Shown: positions 45,036-57,013 of the stretch, piece after piece
Layout: each line of letters starts with the position of its first letter
Numbering within the stretch: the first letter of the stretch is position 1
Assembly (NCBI GenBank): GCA_017979445.1
Contig: CM030717.1
Coordinates: 24,725,288-24,789,287 of the forward strand
From: Akebia trifoliata
Taxonomy: Eukaryota > Streptophyta > Magnoliopsida > Ranunculales > Lardizabalaceae
DNA: 64,000 bases
Direction: 5' to 3'
Notes under the pieces: model-generated
Databases searched by the model: none
What the model was told of the DNA's origin: nothing
The model's input: only the letters and a program-made list of their open reading frames with translations
Position numbers and translations under genes: made by a program

Positions 45036-46757
45036 CTATCTTCTATTTTAGGTGAATGGGTTATGAGTTAATCTCTGGGCACAACCAAATGTGAGATAAA
45101 AAACGCTTCTGTTTGAACCTCAAGGTTTTTTTTAAATTTTATGAATTTTAACTTCATTTTAACCTCAAGGGTTTTAAAAAAAATACTATCAATAGGGTAA
45201 CCTTAAATTAGGGATTCCCATTATCTTTTAGGATTAACATTGATCAGGCTTGAAATTAAAAATGTGCCTAGTTTGACAGGAAACATTGTATTGACCACAT
45301 CTTGTAAAAAAAATGTCCTAGTATAAGGGAGAAACTACATATCAGAGAAGAAAGAAAATGCCCCTTGTATGAAGGTTTGAAATATTTGATTACCACAAAC
45401 GCAATAAAGATTCAACTTTTAATTAATTTTATTGAAGATTTTGAGTCAGGCTCAAAAGAATAAAATATTTCCTTTTGAGACTCATCATAGAATTCACCCT
45501 TCTCCCCCCTTGGTTCACTTGGAGAAGTAGAAAATTTTCAGATCCATCATAGACAAGATACTTGTGACTTCTAAGTCTCTGCCTGGTTTAAGCTAAGTGT
45601 TGAACTTGATTATTTTGACTTCAAATGTCTCGGTTCGAACCTCCTGAGATTTTCTTCTATTTTTATTTGTTGCTCTAACTTTTGCCTAGATCGCCTTTTC
45701 AGGTTTTCGATCTAGCGAGCTTTTTTCTTTTTTATTTGCTTTAATTATTGTCAAAGTCGTCCTTTCAGATTTTCAACCTTGCGAGCTTGCCTTAATTTTT
45801 GCCTAAGTCACCCTTTTCAGGTTTTCAATTTAGCAGGCTTCGTTTTTTTTCTTTCTTCCCTTCTGAACTTCTAGAGTTACTGTTTGATCATGTTTTCCTA
45901 CCTTCCTTGACTTTTTCACACGGTACTTAAGAGGACTTTTATAGGTAGGCTTAGGACTGGGCATAAAAAGAAATGAATTTTGAGGCTAAAAAACCCAAAT
46001 GCCCCTTGTGTGGCATTTCTTTTAAAAAATTTCTTTTTTTTTTAATTTTCTTCCCCACTTTGACAATATTTCATTTTTTGGATTTTTTTATGGTAATCTA
46101 TTTTTTCATTTTGATGTGATCGAGCCTGAAGTAACTTCTCAGGTTGCCTACGTACCCAGAACTTTGGGATCAAACCAAAACGTAGTTCAAATCTTCCCTC
46201 CCCTAGGTTAGGTGATCAGGCTGAGAAAGGAAAAGGCATCATTTTTTTTTGAAAAGGCTGCAAAGGACTGAGAAATGAGATATTGAATTGGGTAGCAGGA
46301 AAATTGATTCGGCCAAAGATGGCCCCCTTAAATGTAGTACCACTTGATCTAGTCAAGGTTGGTTGACTCTAGTAGTTCAATTCTATCATGATATTGAAAT
46401 TTGACGGTTTTTTAAAGCAGTATTTTCTTAATGAATGAATCTCCCCAATTAGGTTTGAACTTCCCTCTAAGGTCAAAAATAGGTACTCGATTCTCTTTAA
46501 AATCTGATGGTTTTCCAAAGTAGTGTTTCCTTGGTAATGGATGAATCTCTCCAATTAAGTTCAGACTTCCTCCTATGGTCGAGGAAGGGTGGTCAATTTT
46601 TTCGAAGTCTGATGGTTAAATCATTGACTTGTAAGTAGTAAACTTTGACCTTCGTGTAGGCGACTCTTCTCTGATAAGTTTGCACGTGGTACAAAACTCT
46701 AAGTTATTTTTCTTCAATCAAGTTTAGCTCTTCATACCCAATACTGAACCTAATATG

Positions 46758-48729
46758 TGTAGACACCTCAATTTGAACGGGTCACTTCTCGAAAGGGCCC
46801 AAAAATATCGATTTTCCAAATAAATGGGCCAACGGGCTTTAAGGGCCCAAGTCATTGAAAAGTGACATTTTGACCAAACCGAGGCCCCTAAGACCTCTCA
46901 ATGGTTTAAGAGGCCCACCAAAAGGACTCGGCCTACCTTACGCTTTCCCAATATTCACCGCTCCGCTTCCAAAATCAAAAACGCCAAATTTTCGATAAAT
47001 TTCACCAACGGGCCTAAAAAATCCGATTCGCCAACACGTGGCATTTTTTTATCAAACTAATGATTGTAAAAATCTAAAAAAATTAAAAAAAAATTAAAAA
47101 TGTGAGACTTGGGATACCTACCCCTTCTCTACTACCACCGCTCCGCCTTCGAATTCGCAAAAACCATAGGCCCACCTAAGGCCCACAAGCCCTCAACACT
47201 TTCCTAAATCAATTTCTCACCTTACTCCTAACCTAAAATCAATCCCACATCAACTAAAATCTAAAATCAACCTATACCCTCAAAATCCATTCCAAAATAA
47301 CCATTAACCAATCCTAAAACCCAAAACCATTTCTAAAACCTAAGCCCAACACTACAAAGCCCACAAATCATTAACCATATCCAATTCATTATCCAACCCA
47401 CAATCCTAACCCATAAACCACAACCCACATCAACCAATCACTCTTTTATCATCAAAAGATGACACATGTCATCACCCCATCTCGCCTCCCTCACCCAACT
47501 ACCTACCCCATTAATTTTATTTAAATCTCATCTACCCACACATCAACCCATCACCTTTTCTCTCAAATCAAACACATCTACCCACACCCCTAACCTATAC
47601 CTCCCCTAATCTACCCATCTCATCATCTCACTCTCAACCAAACACTCAACCTCTCCTCAATCAACCTATCAACCCTCATTTCCAACCCTTCACAACCATG
47701 GCATCATCTCCCTCACCCTCCCAAAATATCATCAACCACCTCTTTAAATCCTCCATTCTCTTAAACCAAATACCATTTAATCACAACCACCATCTTAAAC
47801 TCACCTCACCAAACACTCCACCCAAATGGGTTGGGTAGGATCCAAACCATTTGGGTCAAAACTCACCCATTTAACCCCCCTTCCCTAAATACCCTCCAAT
47901 CTCCTCTAAATTACACCCACTTCTTTCTCAAACTTATAACCATTCTATCATTTTTCTTCATTTCACCCCATTATATCCCTAAACTAACCCTCAACATCTA
48001 TAAATACCCTCCTCCTCTTCCTAAAAAAGCCCCCAACTTTCACTACAAAAATTCTCCCCTCCCACTCTTACAAAAAAAATACTACCAATTCTCTCCCCCA
48101 AGTCTCACAAAAAATTTATTATACTCCACTCATCTCTCTCATCATCTCTTCTCTACTCCTTCAACCATACAAGAATTGTATTTTCATAAAATACTAAGGA
48201 CTCAAGAAAAGAAAAGAAGAAAGAAGATACAAGGTGGGTTCAAGGCAATCCCCCCCTCTCTCTTCTACACTCTCTCCTTCCTCTTCTATCACCCCTCTCC
48301 CCTTCATTTTATTTTTTAGGATGAATGGACCCCAAGGCTAAAGGTCTATAAGGGTCATTTCCATCAATGGAATGACCCTATGATCAAGCCGAAAATGAAC
48401 CCCTATCTAGGGTACAAATGCACCCACGTGGCACGTTGTCTTTCACATCTCTTTAAATAAAAAATGACCGAGTTGAGTTGAGGTTACCACTATTTAGTGG
48501 TGAGAAAAGGGTGCCTAACACCTTCCATTTTCTCTAATCGAGCCGCTTACCCCGAATCTCAAAGTTAGATTAGTTCCTATCCATCGAGAGTTAATAAAAC
48601 GTCAAAAATGTCACATTTTCTAAAAAATGCACATCGGGTGACCATTCACACCCACTTACAAAAATGAATGGTGGCGACTCCTAACCTTAGTAGATGTGGT
48701 CATCGTAATGATAAAATCACGTGTCTACA
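46758..48729 (+). repeat. 5' LTR of Tat element C
   Basis: 1,972 bp. The middle is strongly C/A-rich on plus (few G), which makes a long low-complexity frame at 47831-48319 that I do not treat as a gene. It aligns with the 3' LTR throughout, with scattered substitutions and small indels. Confidence 0.9.
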
Positions 48730-48732
48730 GCT

Positions 48733-48750
48733 TGGTGACTCCACTGGGGA
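48733..48750 (+). other. Primer binding site of element C (tRNA-Arg-like)
   Basis: TGGTGACTCCACTGGGGA. The complement ends GGAGTCACCA, fitting a tRNA with a GACTCCA acceptor strand, as in plant tRNA-Arg. Confidence 0.7.
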
Positions 48751-51059
48751 GTGAAGGCTCTACCCTCGTGTCAACTCGGTTATTTTGAAAAAAAAAAAAA
48801 AGGTTTCAAATTTTTTTTTATTTGTAAGCTAACAATACTTGTTGTATTTGTTGTATTTATTTTTTAGGTAGGTTTCTTTTATTTATTTACTTACTTGAAA
48901 AAAAAAAAAAAAAAAAATCCGGTTTTTACTTTATTTATCCGATTATGTCCTTTTAAGCATGCATATTATCAAACAAATGAAATTTTTTTTTCCTAGCCAA
49001 AAACCAGAGGCAATGTGCCTCAAAATGGGTATAAAAAAATAAAAAAATAAAAAAAAAGTTGTTTTTCTACTTTTTTGGCCGAATGGACAGTCGAACTTAA
49101 ACTGATCGTAACTTTCTCGTCCGATCTCTGATTAGCTACTAGTGCATATCGATTTGAGGTAGAATAAAATTTTTACAAAATGTGACAAAGTCAGCAACAT
49201 TTTATCAAGTCAGAATCGATTTTTGAGCTCGTTTACTATCGGTTACGCTATCATTTCCGTTTGACGTCTCGTCGCAATACAAAATGAGTAGGAAAAAAGA
49301 GCATAAAAAAAGAAAAAAAAATTGGCCCAAGCCAAAAACCAGAGGCAATATGCCTCAAAATGAGCACAAAAAAATTATTAAAAAAAATTTAATTAAAAAA
49401 AAAAAAAAAAAATTTTTGCTCAGCTTGTTCCTTACATCAGTCTTGGAAACTTTCCTCTTGGAATTTATTTTTATTTTAAGTTTTAAAGCTGCAAAAGATC
49501 AAACGGATCACCTTTTTTAAACTCAGGGCGTACCGCTCGCCACTTTTTGATTGATCAAAATGAAAATTCAAAGCGATCATCGGTTAGACCATAAAAATAT
49601 ATAAAAATAAAAAGAGAAGTCCTCTTGTTATTAGTTCATTCGTTAAAAAAAATTGATTGAAAAAAAAAGTGATGAAAAAAAAAAAAAAAATTCGATTGGT
49701 TGATGCGTAACCATGAATGTGCTATCCTTGCGGACTGATGATTTCTATAGGTATATTTTAATGTGCCTACATGATTGTAATGTGGATGTAATAGATTTAG
49801 TACTCTTTGAGCTATGTGGTACCCATGTAGAAATGATTTGATCTGGCCAACGGGCCCACTTATCTGGAAAATGCCCCGAGCACACCCTATCCTATTTGCA
49901 CACACCACTAGCACGTCTACTTTACTGTATTGCACGCTTGCACATCCCTAATAGCCAACGTGGCACTAGTGCGTGGCCCGGTCTCCTCGGAGATGCGACG
50001 TAATTCATGAAAACCACAACTCCAGTCACGTACCTCAAGGTATATCAAACTGGGACATCAATACCATCTGATCAGGTGATTCTGAGAAGTATATTGATGC
50101 ACCCAGGCTGGAGCGACCTGAGCCTTTGACCTATTGTGAGCCACACAGTCATATGTCTCGATTGCCAACGTAGTACTAGTACGTGGTCGGTCCCCTCGCG
50201 GGATGCGAAAACCATTTATAAAAGCTACAACTTCTGACTCGTACCTGTAGGTATACAAAAGATAATCCAAGTACATCAATTACACTTCTTGGTCAAAACC
50301 AGTGCCTAAGCAAGATCCTACCCCGCTGTACCCTACTGTACGAGGGGGACAGACTACGTCTATTCTAGACGAGAGGTACTTAAGTGGGCCCTTACTCAGC
50401 ATCGTGCGCCACCTCTCAACTGGGGATCAAACTGGCTATTTTTGGCTTCAGAGAAGTGAATTGAAGTTTTAGATTATCACCTATACGGTATATCAAACCA
50501 AGTCACCACGTACCGTCTGATTGAGTACGCTTGAGAGGTATATAGGTGTGTTTGGGCAAGGGTGGCCAGATAAAAATGCATTGCACGTAGTAAGCTTAGA
50601 GTCTAGAAACCTTCCTTGTAAGTCACGACTCGAACTTATCGCGGGTGTTCCCGGGTTGTTGAATGGAACCTGATGATTGATGTATGTGAATGATGTGAAT
50701 GATGAGATCAGAGTTTATGATTGTCCTCAAGGATCAAAATTTTGTTTTCAGAAATTAAAATGGGTGCACCGACCCAGTAAAGAATCCATTTCTTGCAAAA
50801 ATTCAATAATGACCCAGTCCATCTCGATCCAATGATCATGATAGGCCGGGCCATTTAAATCAAAATTTTCAAAAAAGAAAAGTGGTTTACAAAAGAAAAA
50901 TATTTTTTAGAAAGTAGATTTTCCAAAAGGAGTGTTCTCTAGGGAAAAAATGTTTTCAAAAAGAAAAGTGTTTCCAAGAAAGTAGTTTTTAAGAAGAACA
51001 AAATTTTTAAAAAGAAAAGTAATTTTACATGGACCTTGGAAATGTACTGAACTATTCTT
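48751..51059 (+). other. Element C leader with internal repeats
   Basis: No long frame. A block with AAAACCAGAGGCAAT and GTGCCTCAAAATG occurs at about 49000 and again at about 49335. Three related ~200-bp units containing CCAACGTGGCACTAGT or CCAACGTAGTACTAGT, then a TACGGTATATCAAAC-like motif, lie at about 49950-50560. Poly(A) tracts are common. Gag would be expected downstream of here and is not found. Confidence 0.6.
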
Positions 51060-51074
51060 TTGTGCCAACTCAAG

Positions 51075-52242
51075 ATGCTGGCTGCAGGCAATAACCCAAT
51101 CGACCAATTGGTCAAAATAACCATCACGGGGATGCACACCGTAGAGAAATTCAACTTTGAAAAATTCATGTTGAGATGCGCTCTGTACTTCCACGAGTTT
51201 GAGATAGATTGGAACCTTTTGCACGCTATGGCTAAGCGTTGGAATCCTTATCTTCACATCTTCCACATTGGGCATATGCACTTGTGTCCTACTCATGAAG
51301 ACTATTATGGTATCATGGGGATATCTACTTCAGGTCCTCTAGTCAGGCCTTCATTGAAGACAAGATATTCTGGTGACCTCGCCACAGGCCTAAACATTTC
51401 AAAGGAAGAAGCCAAGGCCTTAGTCTATAACGGGAGATTGGATTTAGTACCCTTATTGAGTCCATACCACTCCCGCAGTCATCTCATCAATGTAAAATCG
51501 GAAGCTTGGAGATCCACTAGAGACTATCGGTTATGTTTAGGGATCATAGCCCAATACATACTGACCTCCAAAAGTGAGGGTCAAATCGTTCCTGAGTCTT
51601 TCATAGACATAGCTTCCCAGCTCTCTAGAAAAGCCAACCCTGTGCCTCTTATTCTAGCTGAAACCTTCTCAGGTTTGGATGCCATAAAAAATGGTGAGGG
51701 AAGGGATTTCAAAGGAAGCCCTCACCTACTTTATATGTGGCTTTGCGATCGTCTTAAAATTGTGGACATTCCTTCAACCCTCGAGTATAGGCCAGAGCAC
51801 TTTTCCAAGAGAAACATGTTAGTGCGTCACAACTCAGTCAAGGCTTGGAGTAAATGGTTGGATTCTCGCCTTGCCCGTCATATTGGTTTGAGATGCCCTT
51901 GGTGGATGACGGACTACCCTGTTTTAGGTACTAAAGGATCCTATTACGTCCATTTGATTGGAGGAGACATCTTTTTACCAACCTGCTTTGATCCCAGAAC
52001 AGTACGGAGTACCTATAGAGTTTTCGCTACCTCAACACAAACAATTCTTTTCTCCCGAACCATTGACTGAAAAGTTAGTGCATCTCATTGAGAAGGCTTG
52101 GAACAAGCGCATCTTAGGATATCCAGATGGACCAGCAGAGTTCAAAGAGTCAACCGTTAGAACCAAAAGAAGCAAGCCTAATTGTCCTAGCAATCCTGAT
52201 GACGATCAAAACAAATCCAAGCGTCCATGTAAAAGAATGTAA
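51075..52242 (+). pseudogene. Plant-mobile-domain-like (DUF7745-type) ORF in element C
   Basis: The main frame runs from ATG 51075 to 52070 (about 331 residues). A second frame overlaps from 51958 to 52242 (FSLPQHKQFFSPEPLTEKLV, then a basic KRSKPN...KRPCKRM tail), so a single frameshift near 52020 probably split one ~390-residue protein. Recognisable features are LCPTHEDYYGIMGI, SKEEAKALVYNGRLDL, GIIAQYILTSKSEGQIVPES, and LAETFSGLDAIKNG with LLYMWLCDRLKI. These resemble the plant mobile domain proteins carried by several plant TEs and by host MAIN-like genes. Role in the element is unknown; ORF1 of Ogre elements occupies this position. No other stop in 330 codons. Confidence 0.65.
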
Positions 52243-52404
52243 GACAGAGTTATTGAAAGTTGTTATTCAATAAAAATCTTATCTGTCAAGCAATTTTCAA
52301 ATTGTTCAATAAAATTTCTTTTAGTGGATAACCATGGCATAAATGAGTTGTTTAATGGGTCGGTGTACAAAATTCAAAATGTAATATTCTTTTTCAAAAT
52401 GTCA

Positions 52405-54310
52405 TACCGACTCCATGTCGATGCCAGCTCCGTGCTGATGAAATCACTTTTAAATGTTTTACCGACTCCGTGTCGATGCCAGCCCCATGCTGATGGAATT
52501 TTTTTTTATCTTACCGACTCCGTGTCGATGCCAGCTCCGTGCTGATGAAATTTTATTTTTCAAAATGCTTTACCGACTCCGTGTTGATGCCAGCTCCGTG
52601 CTGATGAAATCGTTTTAAAATTTTACCGACTCCGTGTCGATGCCAGCTCCGTGCTGATGAAATCGTTTTTTTACCGACTCTGTGTCGATGCCAGCTCCGT
52701 GCTGATGAAATCATTTTTAAATTTACCGACTCCGTGTCGATGCCAGCTCCGTGCTAATGAAATCTTTTTAATTTTACCGACTCCGTGTCGATGCCAGCTC
52801 CATGCTGATGAAATCGTTTTAAAATTTTACCGACTTCGTGTCGATGCCAGCTCCGTGCTGATGAAATCTTTTTAATTTTACTGACTCCGTGTCGATGCCA
52901 GCTCCGTGCTGATGTAATCATTTTTAAGTTTACCGACTTCGTGTCGATGCCAGCTCTGTGCTGATGAAATCGTTTTTAAATTTTACTGACTCCGTGTCGA
53001 TGCCAGCTCCGTGCTGATGAAATCATTTTTAAAAATTTTATCGACTCCGTGTCGATGCCAGCTCCGTGCTGATGAAATCTTTTTAAGTTTACCAACTCAA
53101 TGTCGATACCAGCTCCGTGCTGATGAAATCGTTTTAATTTTACCGACTCCGTGTCGATGCCAGCTCCGTGCTGATGAAATCTTTTTAATTTTACCGACTC
53201 CGTGTCGATGCCAGCTCCTGCTGATGTAATTCTTTTTCAAAATCTTTTTTACTGGTCCCGTGTCGATGTCAGCTCCGTGCTGATGAAATCTTTTTAATTT
53301 TACCTACTCCGTGTCGATGCCAGCTCCTGCTGATGTAATTCTTTTTCGAAATGTTGTACCGACTCCGTGTCAATACCGGCTCCGCGCTGATGAAATCTTT
53401 TTAATTTTATCGACTCTGTGTCGATGCCAGCTCCGTGCTGATGTAATCTTTTTAATTTTACCGACTCCGTGTCGATGCCGACTCCTTGCTGATGAAATCG
53501 TTTTTAAATTTTATCGACTCCGTGTCGATGCCAGCTCCATGCTAATGAAATTTCTTTTTCAAAATGTCTTACCGACTCCGTGTCGATGCCAGTCCCGTGC
53601 TGATGAAATTTCTTTATGTTTTACCGACTCCGTGTCGATGCCAGCCCCGTGCTGATGAAGTTTTTTTATCTTACCGACTCCGTGTCGATGCCAGCCCCGT
53701 GCTGATGAAGTTTTTTATCTTACCGACTCCGTGTCGATGCCAGCCCCGTGCTGATGAAGTTTTTTATCTTACCGACTTCGTGTCGATGCCAGTTCCGTGC
53801 TGATGAAATTTCTTTTTCAAAATGCTTTACCGACTCCGTGTCGATGCCAGTTCCGTGCTGATGAAATTTCATTTTTTCAAAATGCTTTACCGACTCCGTG
53901 TCGATGCCAGCTCCGTGCTTATGAAATCGTTTTTAAATTTTACCGACTCCGTGTCGATGCCAGCTCCGTGCTGATGAAATTTTTTTTCAAAATGCTTTAC
54001 CGACTCCGTGTCGATGCCAGCTCCGTGCTGATAAAATTTCATTTTTTCAAAATACTTTACCGACTCCGTGTCGATGCCAGCTCCGTGCTGATGTAATCGT
54101 TTTTAAATTTTACCAACTCAATATTGATGTCAGCTCCGTGCTGATGAAATCTTTTTAATTTTACCGACTCCATGTCGATGCCAGCTCCGTGCTGATGAAA
54201 TCTTTTTAATTTTCACCGGCTTCGTGTCGATGCCAGCTCCGGCTGATGTAATTCTATTTCAAAATATTTTGACAGTCCCGTGTTGATGCCTACTTCGCGT
54301 TAATGTCGGC
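52405..54310. repeat. 36-copy tandem array of paired mini-hairpins (~53-bp unit)
   Basis: I count 36 units by hand. Each has a conserved ~35-bp core and a T-rich, variable 12-25-bp linker. The core contains CGACTCCGTGTCG then, after ATGC, CAGCTCCGTGCTG: two 4-bp stems (CGAC/GTCG and CAGC/GCTG) sharing the loop TCCGT. Units 14 and 33 are degenerate in the first stem. Long frames across it (LPTPCRCQLRADEI repeats) are translations of the array. It occupies the place where gag and protease would be expected. Confidence 0.9.
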
Positions 54311-54696
54311 TCCGAACCACCAACCAAATCACCCAACACATCACTTTCACATCTCATCCGCCCCTTTAGAGAAGGGGAAATTCTGAACAATTAGGAAGAA
54401 TTCCCTCTAACCCTCGAGGCTACCATAGCCTCCAAAAAAAAAACGCCGTTAGGCAACATCAGCCTACCCGAGGATCATAACGAGCCCTCGTCCTCGGGTA
54501 AAGACTGTTTTGAGGGCTCCCTATCTTTACTAATGCATGACTGCTCTTCTTATTTCAGATGTCCGGAAAATAGCACTTAAAAACCAAAAAAATAAAAAAT
54601 TCTTCAAAAATCAAAAAGTCTGCAAAAAATAAAAAAATCAAAAAGCTTTCAAAATTGTAAAAAAATATTTTTCAAAAACCAAAAAAAGAGTTTTCA

Positions 54697-56139
54697 ATGG
54701 ATCTGTCTCCATCAAATGAGTATCCAGATAAAACAGAATTTGAAAGGGACGAGTATGATTTCTATCTTGAACTCGACTTTGACCTCATGGGGATCGAAGA
54801 AGAGTTTGAGGACAAAATGGAGTACCCGCCTAAAGAAATCAAAGACTTGGTAGAACATCACGAGAGAGGTGTTCAGCCAAACATTGAGGATACAGATTCA
54901 ATTAATCTTGGTACCGAAGAGGACCCACGAATCGTCAAGATCGGAGCCTTGTTAACGTCGCAACAAAAAGAAGAAATGGTCGAATTCCTACGAAAGTATC
55001 AGGACGTCTTTGCATGGTCATACAGGGATATGCCAGGTTTAGATACAGATCTTATTGTGCACAAGCTACCAATTGCCTCGGGAAGCAAGCCGATCAAACA
55101 GAAACTGAGAAGATTGAAGCCAGAATGGACCCTCAAGGTCAAGGATGAGGTCATGAAGCAGTTCGAAGCCAAATTTCTAGCAGTCTCTACATACCCGGAG
55201 TGGTTGGCTAACGTCGTCCCAGTACCCAAGAAAGATGGAAAAGTACGCATGTGTGTTGACTACCGAGACTTGAACAAAGCCAATCCCAATGACGATTTTC
55301 CACTTCCACACATCGACACTCTTGTCGATAGTACAGCAGGGCATGACATGTTCTTTTTTATGGACGGTTTCTTAGGCTATAACCAGATAAAAATGGCAGA
55401 AGAAGACCAAGAAAAGACTGCATTCATCACATCGTGGGGTACTTTCCACTACAAAGTCATGCCATTCGGGTTGAAAAACGTAGGGGCGACTTACCAACGG
55501 GCAATGACCGCACTATTCCACGACATGATCCATAAAGAAATGGAGGTCTACGTAAACGACATGATTGCTAAATCCGACATTGAAGAGGACCATCTGGTGA
55601 ATCTGAAGAAATTGTTCGACAGGCTAAGAAAGTACAGTTTAAGGCTTAATCCGGCAAAATGCGTATTCGGGGCAACATCAGGCAAGCTACTGGGTTTCAT
55701 CGTCAGCAGAAGAGGTATCGAGATAGATCCTGCAAAAACTAAGTATATCCTCGAAATGAAGGCACCGATCACAGAAAAAGACGTTCGGGGATTTCTAGGG
55801 AGAATACAGTATATCAGTCGGTTTATTGCTCAACTAACGCCTATCTGTGAGCCGGTCTTCAAACTATTGAGAAAGGATACACCAAAGAAGTGGAACAAGG
55901 ACTGTCAAGAAGCATTCGATAAAATCAAGCAGTACCTACTCAATCCACCAGTCCTAATCCCTCCTACTCTAGGGCGACCTTTGCTGATGTACATCTCGGT
56001 GCAAGAAACATCAATGGGATGTGTGCTAGGGCAACACGATGATCAGGACGGAAGGAACAGGCCATCTACTATCTCAGCAAGAAATTTACCGAGTATGAAG
56101 CAAAATATTCAGCGCTTGAGAAAACTTGTTGCGCATTAG
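54697..56139 (+). pseudogene. Tat element C reverse transcriptase and RNase H, mutated
   Basis: A 480-codon frame. It has VFAWSYRDMPGLDTDLIVHK (pre-RT), VVPVPKKDGKVRMCVDYRDL (about 180), FFMDGFLGYNQIKM, VMPFGLKNVGATYQRAM, then the catalytic box as YVND (285-288) where YVDD is required. The RNase H region starts well (LGRPLLMYISVQETSMGCVL) but a frameshift near 56055 ends the frame, and the remainder continues in another frame to about 56290 (YYLSKKFTEYEAKYSALEK). The N-terminal ~100 residues are acidic and not recognisable as protease. Confidence 0.85.
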
Positions 56140-56389
56140 TCTGGGCTTCTCAACTACTACGTCACTATTTGCTTAGTTACTCAACTATGCTTATTGCAAG
56201 AATGGACCCCCTGAAGTACCTTTTCGAGAAACCGGCATTAACAGGTCGCACTGCAAAATGGCAACTATTGTTATCTGAGTTTGACATCACCTAATTCACT
56301 CAAAAAGCCATCAAAGGGCAAGCAATAGCCGACCACCTAGCCAAGCACCCGTTGCCTGACTACGAGCCATTAAAGACAAACTTTCCTGA

Positions 56390-57008
56390 TGAAGCCATAC
56401 TGATCACTGAGATTGAAGACGATAATGATGAACCAGGTTGGAAAATGTACTTCAATGGAGCAGCCAATTAGAAAGGAAACGGAATAGGGGCAGTTCTGAT
56501 GAAGTTAGATGGATCCCACGTGCCAATCGCAATCAGACTAAAATTTCAATGTTCCAACAATGAGGCTGAATACGAAGCATGCATAGCCGGGTTGAAGGCA
56601 GCACTAGATCTCGAGGTAGATGAGATCGATGTTTGCGGAGATTCAAGCTTAGTAGTCTATCAGACGACTGGAGAATGGAAGACCCGAGAGCAGAGATTGG
56701 TTCCTTACCACGAGTATCTGGAAGAACTAAGCTCGCGCTTTGATAGGATTTCATTTACGTACATGCCGAAAGCTAAGAATCAATTTGCAGATGCACTAGC
56801 TACACTTGCTTTTATGATCAGTATCTCGGAAGACCTAATCATCGACTCTATTGAGATTGGAATTCAAGATGAACTGGCTTACTGTCTACTTATTGAAGTA
56901 GAAGAATCTGAAGAAAAACCATGGTATTCTGACATCAAGGCATATCTTGAAGATCGAACGCTCCCTCAGATGCAACGCCAAATGATCGAAGAACCATTCA
57001 GAAGCTAG
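56390..57008 (+). pseudogene. Second (archaeal-type) RNase H of element C
   Basis: WKMYFNGAAN, a stop, then GNGIGAVLM (about 56440-56505), followed by FQCSNNEAEYEACIAGLKAA, ICGDSS-like VCGDSSLVV, YLEELSSRFDRISFTYMPK and NQFADALATLA. This is the extra RNase H found only in the Tat lineage. The first catalytic Asp (usual YFDGA) is Asn, and a stop follows it. Confidence 0.8.
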
Positions 57009-57013
57009 CAGGG

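Larger units (their letters stand above)
44214..46757 (-). mobile_element. Internal 3' region of Tat element B
   Basis: Read on minus, a purine-rich tract (CTAAAGAGGAGCATC) directly precedes the LTR start, as a polypurine tract should. The block GGTTGCCTACGTACCC and CAAAACGTAGTTC at about 46142-46190 is typical of 3' regions of plant Tat elements. Next to 46757 the minus strand encodes EELNLIEEK and HVQTYQRRVAYTKVK, the region after the integrase core; it continues the frame that reaches 63498 on the other side of element C. Confidence 0.7.

Noticed and set aside
47831..48319. 162-codon frame within the 5' LTR of element C
   Set aside because: It comes from C/A-rich low-complexity DNA that is G-poor. 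The copy in the 3' LTR carries indels, and nothing resembles a known protein.
52651..54096. Several open frames of 70-115 codons with LPTPCRCQLRADEI repeats
   Set aside because: They follow the tandem DNA repeat and change frame with each linker; no protein-level constraint is visible.
52405..54310. Regular repeats of ~35 bp with 12-25-bp spacers, superficially like a CRISPR array
   Set aside because: Spacers are T-rich, recurring and of uneven length, not unique sequences. The array lies inside a plant LTR retrotransposon and there are no cas genes.
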